From an uncultured Clostridia bacterium (GTDB lineage Bacteria > Bacillota > Clostridia > Christensenellales > Aristaeellaceae): a DNA stretch of 64,000 nucleotides. The stretch is taken from contig CAKTXR010000003.1 of the NCBI GenBank assembly GCA_934631025.1, positions 51,588-115,587 on the forward strand, written 5' to 3'. The translations under genes and the position numbers were made by a program. Position 1 is the stretch's first letter; each line of letters opens with the position of its first letter. This document shows, one piece after another, positions 9,111 to 17,413 of the stretch. Under the pieces are notes generated by a model, which worked only from the letters and a program-made list of their open reading frames with translations, did no database searches and had not been told where the DNA came from.

Positions 9111-10775
9111 TTACTGATCGCCCGTCCTGTGCCGGACGGCGCCCTTTTCATAGCGGTGCGCGCCGTAATCCCGCTTTTCCGAACGGGGCGCATAGCCGCT
9201 ATAACCGCTGTTTCGGGGCGCGCCGTTATGGCGGCGCTCATAGCCGGCCTCACTCGCGCGGCGGTCGCTCCGGTCATATCGACGCTCCGAACCGCGGTGA
9301 TCGTCGCGCCGACAGCCGCGCTCGTCGGGTCGATTGTCGGCGCGGTTTTCACGATGCATCTTTTCGAGCATCTCGCGCGGAACGGGCCTGCCGTACGGGC
9401 CGCGGCGAACGGGCGCAGGCGGCGCGGCGGGGCGCGGCGGACGAACCGGCTCGGGCGGGTTCAGATCGATGGTCACGTCGGTGCGCGCGCCGGCCTGTTT
9501 GATGAGCAGATCCAGCATGGCGGCCACGGCCTGCTCCGCCTCGGCGCTTTCCAGCAGCTGCCGAGCCAGAGCGCGCGTTTCCTCGCTGTGCTCCTCGCCC
9601 GCGTGATCGGTGATTTCCTTCATCACGCGGCCGCAGAGCGCCTTTTCGACCTCCTCCGCGCCGGGAGCCTTGCGGCAGAGGATCTTCGCGCCGGTAATGC
9701 GGCGGTAGTCCCACATGCGCGACACCTCGCGGCCCACGACGAACGTGTAGGCGCGGCCTTCCTTGCCCGCGCGGCCCGTGCGGCCGATGCGGTGAACGTA
9801 ATATTCGACGTCCAGCGGAATATCGTAATTGAACACGGCCTCGATATTGTCGATGTCCAGCCCGCGCGCAGCCACATCGGTCGCCACGAGCACGTTGATC
9901 AGGCCGTTGCGGTAACGCGCCATGATCGCGTCGCGCTCGATCTGGCGCATATCGCCGTGCAGCCCCGCCGCCGAGAAGCCGCGGTGCTGAAGCTCGGTCA
10001 CGACGCTCTCCACGCCCTGCTTGGTGTTGCAGAACACCAGCGCCAGCTTGATGTCCTCGAGTGTCAACAGGCGGCTGAGCAGCTCGTTTTTGTGGAACGA
10101 GCGCACGCTGATATAGCACTGCTCGATCTTCTCGACCGTCAATTCGCGCTTTTCGATCTTGACCTGCACCGGGTCGTTCAGATAGCGGCTGGCCAGCGCG
10201 AGGATCGGCCGCGGCATCGTGGCGGAGAACAGCGCGGTCTGGCGCGTCTCGCTCGTTGCCGAGAGGATGGTCTCGATGTCGTCGCGAAAGCCCATGTCGA
10301 GCATTTCGTCGGCTTCGTCCAGCACGGCCAGCTTCAGCGCGTCAAAGCTCAGCGTGCCGCGCTTCATGTGATCCATCACGCGGCCGGGCGTGCCGACCAC
10401 CACCTGCGCCCCGTTTTGAAGCGCGCGCAGCTGACGCTCGATGGGCTGGCCGCCGTAAACCGGCACAACCATCAATCCCGCGCGGTGCCGCCCCAGCTTC
10501 ATCAGCTCGCCGGCCGTCTGCATGGCCAGCTCGCGCGTCGGGCAGAGCACGAGCGCCTGAACGCGGCGAAGCGACGGATCGATCTTTTCGACCAGCGGTA
10601 TGCCGAATGCCGCCGTCTTGCCGGTGCCGGTCTGCGCCTGGCCGATGACGTCGCGCCCCGCGAGCATGGGCGGTATGGCCTCCTGCTGTATGGGCGTGGG
10701 CGTCTCATAGCCCATCTCCTCGATGGCCTGCGCCACCTCGGGCGACAGGCCGAACATTTCCTGAATGGCTGACAT
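9111..10775 (-). CDS. DEAD-box ATP-dependent RNA helicase (CshA/DeaD-like)
   Basis: Start at 10775 (MSAIQEMFG) behind GGAAGGGG; 554 residues. The order of motifs is complete: Q motif (ETPTPIQQEAIP), AQTGTGKT, PTRELA, LDEADEMLDMGF, SAT, then the second RecA domain with ATDVAARGLDI and HRIGRTGRAG. A tail of roughly 130 residues is rich in Arg, Gly, Asp and Pro, as in CshA/DeaD proteins that act on structured RNA, ribosome assembly or mRNA decay. Two terminator-like hairpins lie upstream of the start, so expression may be controlled in the leader. Confidence 0.92.
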   Translation of the reverse strand: MSAIQEMFGLSPEVAQAIEEMGYETPTPIQQEAIPPMLAGRDVIGQAQTGTGKTAAFGIPLVEKIDPSLRRVQALVLCPTRELAMQTAGELMKLGRHRAGLMVVPVYGGQPIERQLRALQNGAQVVVGTPGRVMDHMKRGTLSFDALKLAVLDEADEMLDMGFRDDIETILSATSETRQTALFSATMPRPILALASRYLNDPVQVKIEKRELTVEKIEQCYISVRSFHKNELLSRLLTLEDIKLALVFCNTKQGVESVVTELQHRGFSAAGLHGDMRQIERDAIMARYRNGLINVLVATDVAARGLDIDNIEAVFNYDIPLDVEYYVHRIGRTGRAGKEGRAYTFVVGREVSRMWDYRRITGAKILCRKAPGAEEVEKALCGRVMKEITDHAGEEHSEETRALARQLLESAEAEQAVAAMLDLLIKQAGARTDVTIDLNPPEPVRPPRPAAPPAPVRRGPYGRPVPREMLEKMHRENRADNRPDERGCRRDDHRGSERRYDRSDRRASEAGYERRHNGAPRNSGYSGYAPRSEKRDYGAHRYEKGAVRHRTGDQ

Positions 10776-10824
10776 ATGTTTTCCCCTTCCGAGCCGGCGC
10801 AGGCGAACGCAGCGTTCGCGCACA

Positions 10825-10860
10825 TAAAAAGCGGGCCTGAATGAATCGTTCAGCCCCGCT
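10825..10860 (-). terminator. Terminator-like hairpin just upstream of the helicase start
   Basis: On the minus strand AGCGGGGCTGAA and TTCAGGCCCGCT pair around a 7-base loop and are followed by five T. It lies 50 bases before the helicase ATG. It may end an upstream transcript or act as an attenuator of the helicase gene. Confidence 0.7.
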
Positions 10861-10879
10861 CAGCGTCAGAGAATGTTTC

Positions 10880-10912
10880 AAAAAGGGAAAGCCGCATGCC
10901 ATCGCGGCTTTG
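10880..10912 (-). terminator. Second terminator-like hairpin upstream of the helicase
   Basis: On the minus strand AAAGCCGC and GCGGCTTT pair around 8 bases, followed by CCCTTTTT. No protein-coding gene lies immediately upstream on this strand. Confidence 0.55.
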
Positions 10913-11210
10913 TCCGTCAGCTTATGGAAATGATCCGCCTGATGAATTTTTGAAACGGTCTCCTATATACTGGTGTGTGTTTCCAAAATATGTCCCGCCG
11001 CATCAAGGCGCGGCTTTCTTTTTTTCAGAAACGTGGTCATTCGCGGGAAGCGCCGCCCCTCGCCCGCAGGCAATCCGGCACCGCCTCCCGAAAGATACTC
11101 CCCCATATACCGGCTCTATTGATTCTTATTATAATTATAGCGCCCACCCATCCTTCAGAACAGCCGCATACGGTTAATTTGAAACTAAGGTTGTGCGACA
11201 GGCCGGCTCG
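10913..11210. other. Non-coding stretch between metallophosphoesterase and helicase genes
   Basis: About 300 bases with no gene supported by a ribosome binding site. It holds a plus-strand stem GCCGC/GCGGC followed by T-rich sequence near 10998-11026. It also holds two related motifs, CCTATATACTGG at 10962 and CCATATACCGG at 11103, and overlapping TATAAT boxes on the minus strand near 11130-11142 without a clear -35. A small RNA is possible but I recognise no family. Confidence 0.45.
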
Positions 11211-12500
11211 TCAGCCGCTCACGCCCAGCAGATCGTCGGTCAGCGCGGCGGTGAGCGTCAAGATCGTCACCTTGGGCTGATTGTTCAGCCGGAAGCGCGG
11301 CAGCGGAATCGCGTCGCTCATGCCCAGCCCGCCGGTGGTATAGACGTTGACGCCGCCCAGCAGCCGCTCGCCCTCGACCAGCGTCTGATCGGGCAGCCAG
11401 CCGTGCCGCGGCGCTTCGATCGCGGGGATATAGATCGCGCCCAGCCCGGGCAGCTTCCAGCCGCCGCCGCAATAGTGGCCGGCCAGCACCAGATCGGCCG
11501 TGCGCAGCATTCCGGAGCCGGAATAGCCGCTGGCGGCGTTATAGGCCTCGATGGGCGGATAGTGCGCCACGGCGATGTGCAGATCGTCGCTGCTCATCGT
11601 CGAAACGGCGTTTAAGAGCTTTTCGGCGCACTGCACGCGCCATGCCGTCAGCGGGAGCGTCGTGCGCGCCGCCGTGCCGCCCGCCACCACCTCAGCGCTC
11701 TCCATGCGATACTGCGCGTTGAGCTGGGACAGCAGCGGCGAGGCCTCCACATCCAGCATACTCTCAGGCGTGAGCCACATCGTCGATTTGTTCTTGACGA
11801 TCTGCGTCGGCGCGTCCAGATAGATCGCGCCGTGATCGATCGCGCCCAGCACCCAGTCCTCCAGCACGAACTGCTCGAGCGTGCCCTCGGTGTCGCGCGG
11901 CTCGTCGAGCAGCGGGCCGGGATCAGAATCGCCCGCAATGAAATAGACCGGCGCGCTCGAGGTCAGGCCGTCCAGCAGCTCATAAAGCGGCGCGGCGTTG
12001 CCCTTTTTGCCCACCATATCGCCCGCCATGATCATGAGATCGTACTTCACGCCGTTGATCGAGCGCAGCAGGCTGGCCTGGCTGTTACCGAACTCCTGCC
12101 CGTGCAGGTCGGAAATGAGCGCGATGCGATAGCCCTCGAAATCCGCGCTCAGTCCGGCGATGGACACCGTCTTTTCCTCCACCGCGATGCTGTTGTTGTT
12201 GAAGAACATGATCAGCAGCGCCAGCGCCACAACGCTCACCAGCACGAACGCCGAGAACTTGATGCGCCTGAGCCATGCAAACCGCTTGAGCAGCAGCTCC
12301 GATACCTTGTCCTGATCCTCGCCGGTGGTGAAATCGTCGAACGACTTGAACGCGCCGGTGCTGTAGCGGCGGATCACCGCGCCGCCCCGGCGCAGGCTGC
12401 CGCTCAGCTTCATGAACGAAAAGCCCTGCTTCTTTTTTTTCTTCTTCCGCTTTTTCTTTTTGCCGTCGGACGCGGGCTTCTTAATCTTCTTTTCTTCCAT
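11211..12500 (-). CDS. Membrane-anchored calcineurin-like metallophosphoesterase
   Basis: A 429-residue protein with a very basic N-terminus (lysine runs at residues 14-24), a long soluble stretch, one membrane segment (about 82-100) and an extracellular phosphoesterase domain. Metal-binding motifs are DLH (D131, H133) and AGD (160-161). The usual GNHD motif is replaced by GDSD (190-193), and the usual GHTHGG by GHYCGG; AHYPP is present. Family members such as YkuE/YaeI hydrolyse phosphodiesters or lipid-linked substrates. The motif changes make the activity uncertain. It is a single gene with its own promoter. Confidence 0.8.
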   Translation of the reverse strand: MEEKKIKKPASDGKKKKRKKKKKKQGFSFMKLSGSLRRGGAVIRRYSTGAFKSFDDFTTGEDQDKVSELLLKRFAWLRRIKFSAFVLVSVVALALLIMFFNNNSIAVEEKTVSIAGLSADFEGYRIALISDLHGQEFGNSQASLLRSINGVKYDLMIMAGDMVGKKGNAAPLYELLDGLTSSAPVYFIAGDSDPGPLLDEPRDTEGTLEQFVLEDWVLGAIDHGAIYLDAPTQIVKNKSTMWLTPESMLDVEASPLLSQLNAQYRMESAEVVAGGTAARTTLPLTAWRVQCAEKLLNAVSTMSSDDLHIAVAHYPPIEAYNAASGYSGSGMLRTADLVLAGHYCGGGWKLPGLGAIYIPAIEAPRHGWLPDQTLVEGERLLGGVNVYTTGGLGMSDAIPLPRFRLNNQPKVTILTLTAALTDDLLGVSG

Positions 12501-12543
12501 CTATGTCAGGCTGTCCTTTCGCCGATATAAACTGCTTTCTTCT

Positions 12544-12572
12544 ATTATACCCGCATTTGCCGCGCATGGCAA
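12544..12572 (-). promoter_or_regulatory. Sigma-A promoter of the metallophosphoesterase gene
   Basis: Minus strand TTGCCA (12567-12572), 17 bases, TATAAT (12544-12549). Confidence 0.85.
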
Positions 12573-12608
12573 GGGATGTTTTTGTGGCGAAAAGGCGCGG
12601 CATATTTG

Positions 12609-12637
12609 TTGACAGCGCTTCATCCGTCTGCTACAAT
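12609..12637 (+). promoter_or_regulatory. Sigma-A promoter of the GH28-like gene
   Basis: TTGACA (12609-12614), 17 bases, TACAAT (12632-12637) with TGC just before the -10. It is divergent from the metallophosphoesterase promoter. Confidence 0.9.
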
Positions 12638-12671
12638 GAACGCAGCGAATAAACGCATGGAGGGAACATTT

Positions 12672-13790
12672 ATGGAATTTATCAAAAACGGCGGCGCGGC
12701 GATCCAGCGCCTGATCGACGAGGCCTGCGAAAGCGGCCTGCGCGCCGTCACGGTCACCGGCCTGTACGAAATCGAGCAGACCATCCTCATTCCGTCCGAT
12801 TTTACGCTCACCCTCATGAACTGCCACCTGCGCATGAAGGACGGCACGTTCTGCAATATGTTCACAAACGCCGCCTGCCGCACGGAGAAGGCCCGCACCG
12901 CCGAGGGCGCCGACCGCAACATCGTCGTCGAGGGCGTAGGCCGCGCGATTCTGGACGGCGGCGAATACAACGGCCTGTCCGAGAGCACCTATGGCAAGAA
13001 CGGCCTGCCGCACATCAGCTTCAACAACGTGCTGCTCTTTGCAAATGTGGACGGCTTTACCGTGCGCAATCTGCATGTGCGCAATCAGCGCTGGTGGGCG
13101 CTCAATTTCGTCGCCTGCCGCAACGGCCGCATCAGCGACATCGACTTTCTGGCCGACTATTCCTATCGCCTGCCCGACGGCTCGCGCCGCTTCGGACTGG
13201 GCACGCGCGCGTACGGCTCGGCCGAATGCGGCGACGACTTCGACTACAAATACATACTCGTCAAGAACGCCGACGGCATCGATCTGAGATCGGGCTGCCA
13301 CGACATCATCATCGAGAACATCACCGGCTTTACCGAGGACGACACCATCGCCCTGACCGCGCTCGCCGGCAGCACGGAGGCGCTCTACGGCGTGAAGGAC
13401 ATGGACAGGGACATCTACAACGTCGTCATCCGCAACGTGGTCTCCTCCGCCTTCTGCGCCAATGTGCGCCTGCTCAACCAGAGCGGCGTAAGGCTGTACA
13501 ACATCCTCGTGGACGGCGTATACGATTCCTCGAAGAACAGCCCGTACATGGGGCGCGGCGGCAGCGGCGTGCGTCTGGGCGACGTCAACCTCTACGGCAC
13601 GCGCCACGCCACACCCGACGAGACGTTCAACATCACCATACGCAACGTCTGCTCCCGCGCGGGCGCGGCGCTGCGCCTGGCCGGCGCGATGAAGGACTGC
13701 CGCTTCGAGAACATCCGCACCTTCGACGACGCGGGCCTGCGCATCGAGGACAACGCGTCGGTAGATATTTCGGACTTCATCAGGGACTGA
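12672..13790 (+). CDS. GH28-like right-handed beta-helix protein (pectin-type)
   Basis: Start at the ATG at 12672 behind GGAGGG; 372 residues, no signal peptide. Repeated short turns (NVVIRNVVSS, NITIRNVCS, DIIIENITG) indicate a parallel beta-helix. The stretch NADGIDLRSGCHDIIIENI, followed by EDD, resembles the GH28 polygalacturonase signature NTDG...GDD. The GHG and RIK catalytic motifs of classical GH28 are not evident. An intracellular hydrolase acting on oligogalacturonides or another uronide is possible; uxaA/uxaB in this window would fit. Exact activity is unproven. Confidence 0.72.
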   Translation: MEFIKNGGAAIQRLIDEACESGLRAVTVTGLYEIEQTILIPSDFTLTLMNCHLRMKDGTFCNMFTNAACRTEKARTAEGADRNIVVEGVGRAILDGGEYNGLSESTYGKNGLPHISFNNVLLFANVDGFTVRNLHVRNQRWWALNFVACRNGRISDIDFLADYSYRLPDGSRRFGLGTRAYGSAECGDDFDYKYILVKNADGIDLRSGCHDIIIENITGFTEDDTIALTALAGSTEALYGVKDMDRDIYNVVIRNVVSSAFCANVRLLNQSGVRLYNILVDGVYDSSKNSPYMGRGGSGVRLGDVNLYGTRHATPDETFNITIRNVCSRAGAALRLAGAMKDCRFENIRTFDDAGLRIEDNASVDISDFIRD

Positions 13791-13814
13791 AGCGCCCTTC
13801 AGCAGAAAAATCAG

Positions 13815-13864
13815 CTCTAAAACAGTCGCGCCGCTCTCCCGCGCAGGGAAAACGGCGCGACTGT
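13815..13864 (-). terminator. Terminator of the XRE regulator gene
   Basis: ACAGTCGCGCCG (13822-13833) pairs perfectly with CGGCGCGACTGT (13853-13864), with TTTT following on the minus strand. It also lies after the GH28-like gene. Confidence 0.85.
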
Positions 13865-13881
13865 CGTCCTATCGCTTCGCG

Positions 13882-14598
13882 TTACAGCGCGCGCTCCAGA
13901 CGCACGCAATGGCCGACGATCAGCACATCCTTGATCGAGACGACCTTGCCTTCAAATTCGGATTCATAGCTCTGAAGGAGCAGCCGGCCGCCGTCCTGCT
14001 TTTTGATCTTGCGCACGATGCGCCTGCCGTCCAGCTGCACGAGCATGATCGCATCGTCGATCGCCACAGCCGCCGGAACGGTCAAAAGCAGATCGCCCGC
14101 GAACACGCGGAAGCCGCGCATGGAATTGTCCGGGCAGCGATAGAAGAGCACCTTGTCGGGATGGCCGCCCTCGATCTTGCCGCCGATGACCGGCATCAGG
14201 CGGTGATCGATGACCACGCCGCTCTCGTCCATGATCGGCACGCGCTTGACCACGCCGCCCAGCGCGTCCAGCCATGCGTCGGCGCTGGCCTGCGTGGCCT
14301 CGCGCTCGGCCTCGGTGTAGGCCGGCTCCTCCGGCTTCTTGACCGGAATCACATAGGGGCGCGGGCGCGGACGCAGCTCGACCTCCGGCTCCGCGGCCAC
14401 CTCCAGCTCGGTAGAAATCGGGTTTTCAACGCCCAGCACCTTCAATATGCGCTGCGCCTGATCGTCGGACACGATGCGCGTGCCCATTTCAACGTCGTTG
14501 ATAAAGGATTCCGCCACGCCGCATTTCTTGCCCAGTGCCTTGGGCGTAAGGCCCTTCTTCAGGCGCGCCGCGCGGATCGTTTCACCCAGTCGGCTCAT
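13882..14598 (-). CDS. XRE-family regulator with LexA/S24-like C-terminal domain
   Basis: 238 residues. Residues 4-57 are a helix-turn-helix of the XRE/Cro type (RAARLKKGLTPKALGKKCG). A proline-rich linker (75-95) follows. Residues about 130-238 match the S24 peptidase-like fold of LexA and CI-type repressors: NSM at 158-160 supplies a possible catalytic Ser159, and RKIKK near 196-200 a possible Lys197. The usual Ala-Gly self-cleavage site is not obvious, so cleavage is uncertain. No phage genes adjoin it, which suggests a chromosomal stress regulator. Target genes are unknown. Confidence 0.75.
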   Translation of the reverse strand: MSRLGETIRAARLKKGLTPKALGKKCGVAESFINDVEMGTRIVSDDQAQRILKVLGVENPISTELEVAAEPEVELRPRPRPYVIPVKKPEEPAYTEAEREATQASADAWLDALGGVVKRVPIMDESGVVIDHRLMPVIGGKIEGGHPDKVLFYRCPDNSMRGFRVFAGDLLLTVPAAVAIDDAIMLVQLDGRRIVRKIKKQDGGRLLLQSYESEFEGKVVSIKDVLIVGHCVRLERAL

Positions 14599-14657
14599 AT
14601 CGTCAAATCCTCCGTCGATTCATCGTCATTTATGCGGCCCTGTCGGTCGTATTGTCT

Positions 14658-14686
14658 ATTATAGCGCATATGCCACCGCCTTTCAA
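14658..14686 (-). promoter_or_regulatory. Sigma-A promoter of the XRE/S24 regulator
   Basis: Minus strand TTGAAA (14681-14686), 17 bases, TATAAT (14658-14663). Confidence 0.88.
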
Positions 14687-14698
14687 GCGGACAAATGC

Positions 14699-14730
14699 AA
14701 AAAAGCGGAGGGCTTGGCGCTTTCCTCCGC
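14699..14730 (-). terminator. Terminator of yjdF
   Basis: GCGGAGG pairs with CCTCCGC (14705-14730), followed on the minus strand by six T. Confidence 0.88.
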
Positions 14731-14737
14731 CGGGCAC

Positions 14738-15160
14738 TCAATGTCCCCTGTGCTTTTCACGATGTTTCTCGCGGCGCATTTCGCAGCGCTGCCGCTGCTC
14801 TTTCTCGTTCTGCTCGCGGGTGCGTAATCTGCGCTCACGCTTACTTTGCTCGCGCTCGAGCTGAAGCGCCGCCTGCGCCTTTGTGCTCACGCCGGCAGCA
14901 GTCATTGAGCGCGCAATTTCACGCTGCGCCCGTTTGGGATTGACCGGCCTTTGAGCGGCGCGCCCGCCGGTCAGCGCCGGACTGAAGCGCAGCCGCCGTC
15001 CGTTTTTCAAAAGCCACGCGTACACCTGATAGTCCTTCGGCTCCGCGCCAAAGACAATCCGGCACGCCTCATAGCGGCCGCTGTCCACGCGCTCGTACAC
15101 GCCGATCCAGAACGAATCCTCAAACAGCACGGTCAATGAGCAGGAAACTGTGTCCATCAT
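14738..15160 (-). CDS. yjdF: YjdF family protein (DUF2992)
   Basis: 140 residues; start behind AAGGAGG. The N-terminal half matches YjdF proteins: a LTVLFEDSFWIGVYER block, ARIVFGAEP-like RIVFGAEPKDYQVY, and LKNGRRLRFSPA. The C-terminal third is very basic and predicted helical, which is usual for the family and suggests RNA binding. The function is unknown; many homologues are controlled by the yjdF-motif riboswitch, which responds to azaaromatic compounds. The leader here is long and structured, in line with that. Confidence 0.88.
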   Translation of the reverse strand: MMDTVSCSLTVLFEDSFWIGVYERVDSGRYEACRIVFGAEPKDYQVYAWLLKNGRRLRFSPALTGGRAAQRPVNPKRAQREIARSMTAAGVSTKAQAALQLEREQSKRERRLRTREQNEKEQRQRCEMRREKHREKHRGH

Positions 15161-15171
15161 GAAAACCTCCT

Positions 15172-15275
15172 TATATTTATGACAGTCTGCAAAGAACGGA
15201 CAACCAAGGAGGCAGGTTACTGACGGCGCTTTCGCACCGCTCCACGGACTACCGGCCGGGACGTGTTTTTATCTT
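15172..15275 (-). promoter_or_regulatory. Structured leader of yjdF, candidate yjdF-motif riboswitch
   Basis: About 100 bases between an AT-rich promoter-like region and the yjdF ribosome binding site. On the minus strand it contains CCGGCCGGTAGTCCGTGG and a 6-bp stem closed by a GAAA tetraloop (CGGTGC-GAAA-GCGCCG). An AACC/GGTT helix follows, and GTCCGTTC lies near the start codon. The assignment rests on position in front of yjdF and visible structure; I could not run a covariance-model search. Confidence 0.5.
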
Positions 15276-15305
15276 TGCCTGTCAATATTCACTTTTTCAA
15301 TGTCG

Positions 15306-15602
15306 TTACGGCTTCTTCGCCAGCTCCTCGGCGGTCTGATCGACCGGCGCGGAGTCCATCGGCTCGCTCCACGAGGGATCGTCGCCGGGCGGCACGGTGC
15401 TCTTTGGCTCGACGGGCGCGAACGTCTCGACCGCGTCGTCCGGCGCAGACGCGCCCTGATCGACGGTCGACGTATCGCCCCACTGCCCCGCCATGTTCGC
15501 GCCGGAAATCAGCAGCTTCTGAAACAGCATGAGCAGCCCGGCGATCAGCGCGACGGCCAGCGCGATCACAACGACAGACAGCACAGCCTTCGCCGCGCGC
15601 AT
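15306..15602 (-). CDS. Small single-pass membrane protein of the redox operon
   Basis: I choose the ATG at 15602, whose first base overlaps the TGA stop of the upstream flavoprotein gene (TGATG), with GAGGTG 8 bases before it; 98 residues. An in-frame start 12 codons earlier is possible but lacks this support. One membrane helix (about residues 5-30) is followed by an acidic, Pro/Thr/Ser-rich extracellular tail. No family is recognised. Its coupling to the redox genes suggests it might anchor a complex at the membrane, but this is inference. Confidence 0.68.
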   Translation of the reverse strand: MRAAKAVLSVVVIALAVALIAGLLMLFQKLLISGANMAGQWGDTSTVDQGASAPDDAVETFAPVEPKSTVPPGDDPSWSEPMDSAPVDQTAEELAKKP

Positions 15603-17401
15603 CAGCCGTACACCTCGTCGTTTAGATAACTCCGCCACACCGTCTCGAACCAGCCGCCGCCCTGAGGAAGCGGCCTGAGCGCAACGGCGCGCGTCTGGTC
15701 GCCGCGCGTTTCAAAGGCGAAGTTTTTCGCGTCGGGCGCATCCTTTTCAACGCTGCGCTGCACGAAGCCGTGCCCCGCCTCGCCCGAAAACTGCGCCTGA
15801 CACAGCATGGCCGAGAGCGCCGCGCGCTGAACCAGCAGCGTATCGCGCAGCTCGGCGGTTTCCTCAGGCGCAGCGCCGGCGATGTTCTCGTCCAGATAGC
15901 CCTGCACGCGTGCCGCCATAGCGCGCATCCTGTCCAGATCGCGCATCGCACCGGCGTAAGCGTCCATATCGGCGCGTACCTGAGAGAGCACCTTCGCCGC
16001 TCTTGCGTCGCTCGCCGTGCGGGAGAAATACGCCGTCTCGCGCGCCAGATCATCCTGCGCCGCGTTCAGGAAGGCCTCTTCGCTCTCGTTCTTTTCCAGT
16101 CCGCCGTGATGGATGATGTGCATGGCCGCGCGCAGCGAGCCGACCTGCGTCTCGTTGAGCGCGCTGCCGCCCGGGCGGTACATACCGAACGCTCCCGCGC
16201 ACTCGCCCGCAGCATACAGCCCCTGAACGCTCGTGCGCCACCATTCGTCGATCAGCAATCCGCCGTTGGAATGCTGCGCGCACACGGCCACCTCGAGCGG
16301 CTCTTTGTGCAGATCAATGCCGTGCGAGGCGTAAAAATCGATCGCCTTCTGATTGATGGCGGCCAGCCGCTCGATAGGCGTACGCTGCGCCGCGCCGCAG
16401 TTTTCGAGATAGGCGCGCGCCTCGCCGCCCAGTCCTTCAAACGCGCCGCCGTCCACCTCCTGCGTGAAGTCCATATACGCGTGTCCGCCGCGGGCGTTAA
16501 GCGCCGCCACGGCCATATCCACGCGGGAGGAGCCGCCCAGCTTGCGCGCGTCGAACGGCCACTGATAGCCCTTCAGAAACACCGAATCGAGCATATCGCC
16601 CCGATCGCGGAAGAAGGGCTGCAAAAACTCACTTTTCCCATCGGTATAGCGCGGAATGGCCTGCTGATAGCTGCCGGAGACGTTCCAGCGCACCTTGAGC
16701 GAAGCCAAACCGTACTGCCAGTAGCACAGATTGTTGCACGCCGCGCCCGCATGGATGGCCGCGCCGCTCGCGCCCTGCTGCTGCACGGGGAACACCACGC
16801 GCTGATAGGCCGTCGCCGCGCCGCCGGTGCAGAGGATCACAAAGCGCGTATTGACCGCCGTAAAGCCATTTTCACCATGAAACAGCGCGCCGCAGACGCG
16901 ATTTTTGCCGTCGGTCAGTATGGAGAGCAGCTTCAGGCCATCCTCGCGCCGAACGCCGCGCGCCGCCACCGATTCGCTCAGGCGCTCGACCATCATCTTG
17001 CTGGTGAGCGGCCCGGCGGAGGTGGCGCGCTGCGTGGTATCGTGGTCGGTCTGATAGCCGACGAACTCGCCCCACTCGTTGCAGGGGAACGGCACGCCCA
17101 GAAGCGCCAGCTTCATGAACGAGCGCGCAGAATTTGCCGCCATGGCGTAGGCGTGATCGCCGTGCGTGCTGCTGCCCGCATAGAACGACTGCGCCATGGC
17201 TTCAACCGACTCCGCGCCCGCGCCGCACAGGCTGAGCTTATAGTAGGTCTGCTTGTCGCTGCCCGCGTTTCGGCTGGTGCCGGCGGCAAAATCGTCGGCG
17301 ATCAGCAGCACGTCCACGCCGGCTTTTTTCAGCTCGTCCGCCGCGTTGAGTCCCGCCGCGCCCGCGCCGATGACCAGCGTATTGCAGTGAAGTATCCGCA
17401 T
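15602..17401 (-). CDS. FAD-dependent oxidoreductase (fumarate reductase/aspartate oxidase-like flavoprotein)
   Basis: 599 residues with an N-terminal dinucleotide-binding motif GAGAAGLNA (about 12-20), a substrate-cap region and the conserved C-terminal FAD contact GLYAAGECAGAFGMYRPGG. The architecture matches SdhA/FrdA/NadB-type flavoproteins. No heme or FMN-attachment domain is present and no iron-sulfur subunit is encoded next to it, so it is not a standard fumarate reductase. It is the third gene of a coupled operon (old-yellow-enzyme homologue, SDR, this protein, small membrane protein). Substrate unknown. Confidence 0.82.
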   Translation of the reverse strand: MRILHCNTLVIGAGAAGLNAADELKKAGVDVLLIADDFAAGTSRNAGSDKQTYYKLSLCGAGAESVEAMAQSFYAGSSTHGDHAYAMAANSARSFMKLALLGVPFPCNEWGEFVGYQTDHDTTQRATSAGPLTSKMMVERLSESVAARGVRREDGLKLLSILTDGKNRVCGALFHGENGFTAVNTRFVILCTGGAATAYQRVVFPVQQQGASGAAIHAGAACNNLCYWQYGLASLKVRWNVSGSYQQAIPRYTDGKSEFLQPFFRDRGDMLDSVFLKGYQWPFDARKLGGSSRVDMAVAALNARGGHAYMDFTQEVDGGAFEGLGGEARAYLENCGAAQRTPIERLAAINQKAIDFYASHGIDLHKEPLEVAVCAQHSNGGLLIDEWWRTSVQGLYAAGECAGAFGMYRPGGSALNETQVGSLRAAMHIIHHGGLEKNESEEAFLNAAQDDLARETAYFSRTASDARAAKVLSQVRADMDAYAGAMRDLDRMRAMAARVQGYLDENIAGAAPEETAELRDTLLVQRAALSAMLCQAQFSGEAGHGFVQRSVEKDAPDAKNFAFETRGDQTRAVALRPLPQGGGWFETVWRSYLNDEVYG

Positions 17402-17413
17402 AGGCTCGCTCCT

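Noticed and set aside
10896..11280. Two overlapping plus-strand frames of about 95-100 codons
   Set aside because: No ribosome binding site or family features; they run across hairpins and into the opposite strand of the metallophosphoesterase gene.
12672..13790. Assignment as a true GH28 polygalacturonase
   Set aside because: Only the NADGID and EDD parts of the signature are visible; the GHG and RIK motifs are missing, so the entry is called GH28-like.
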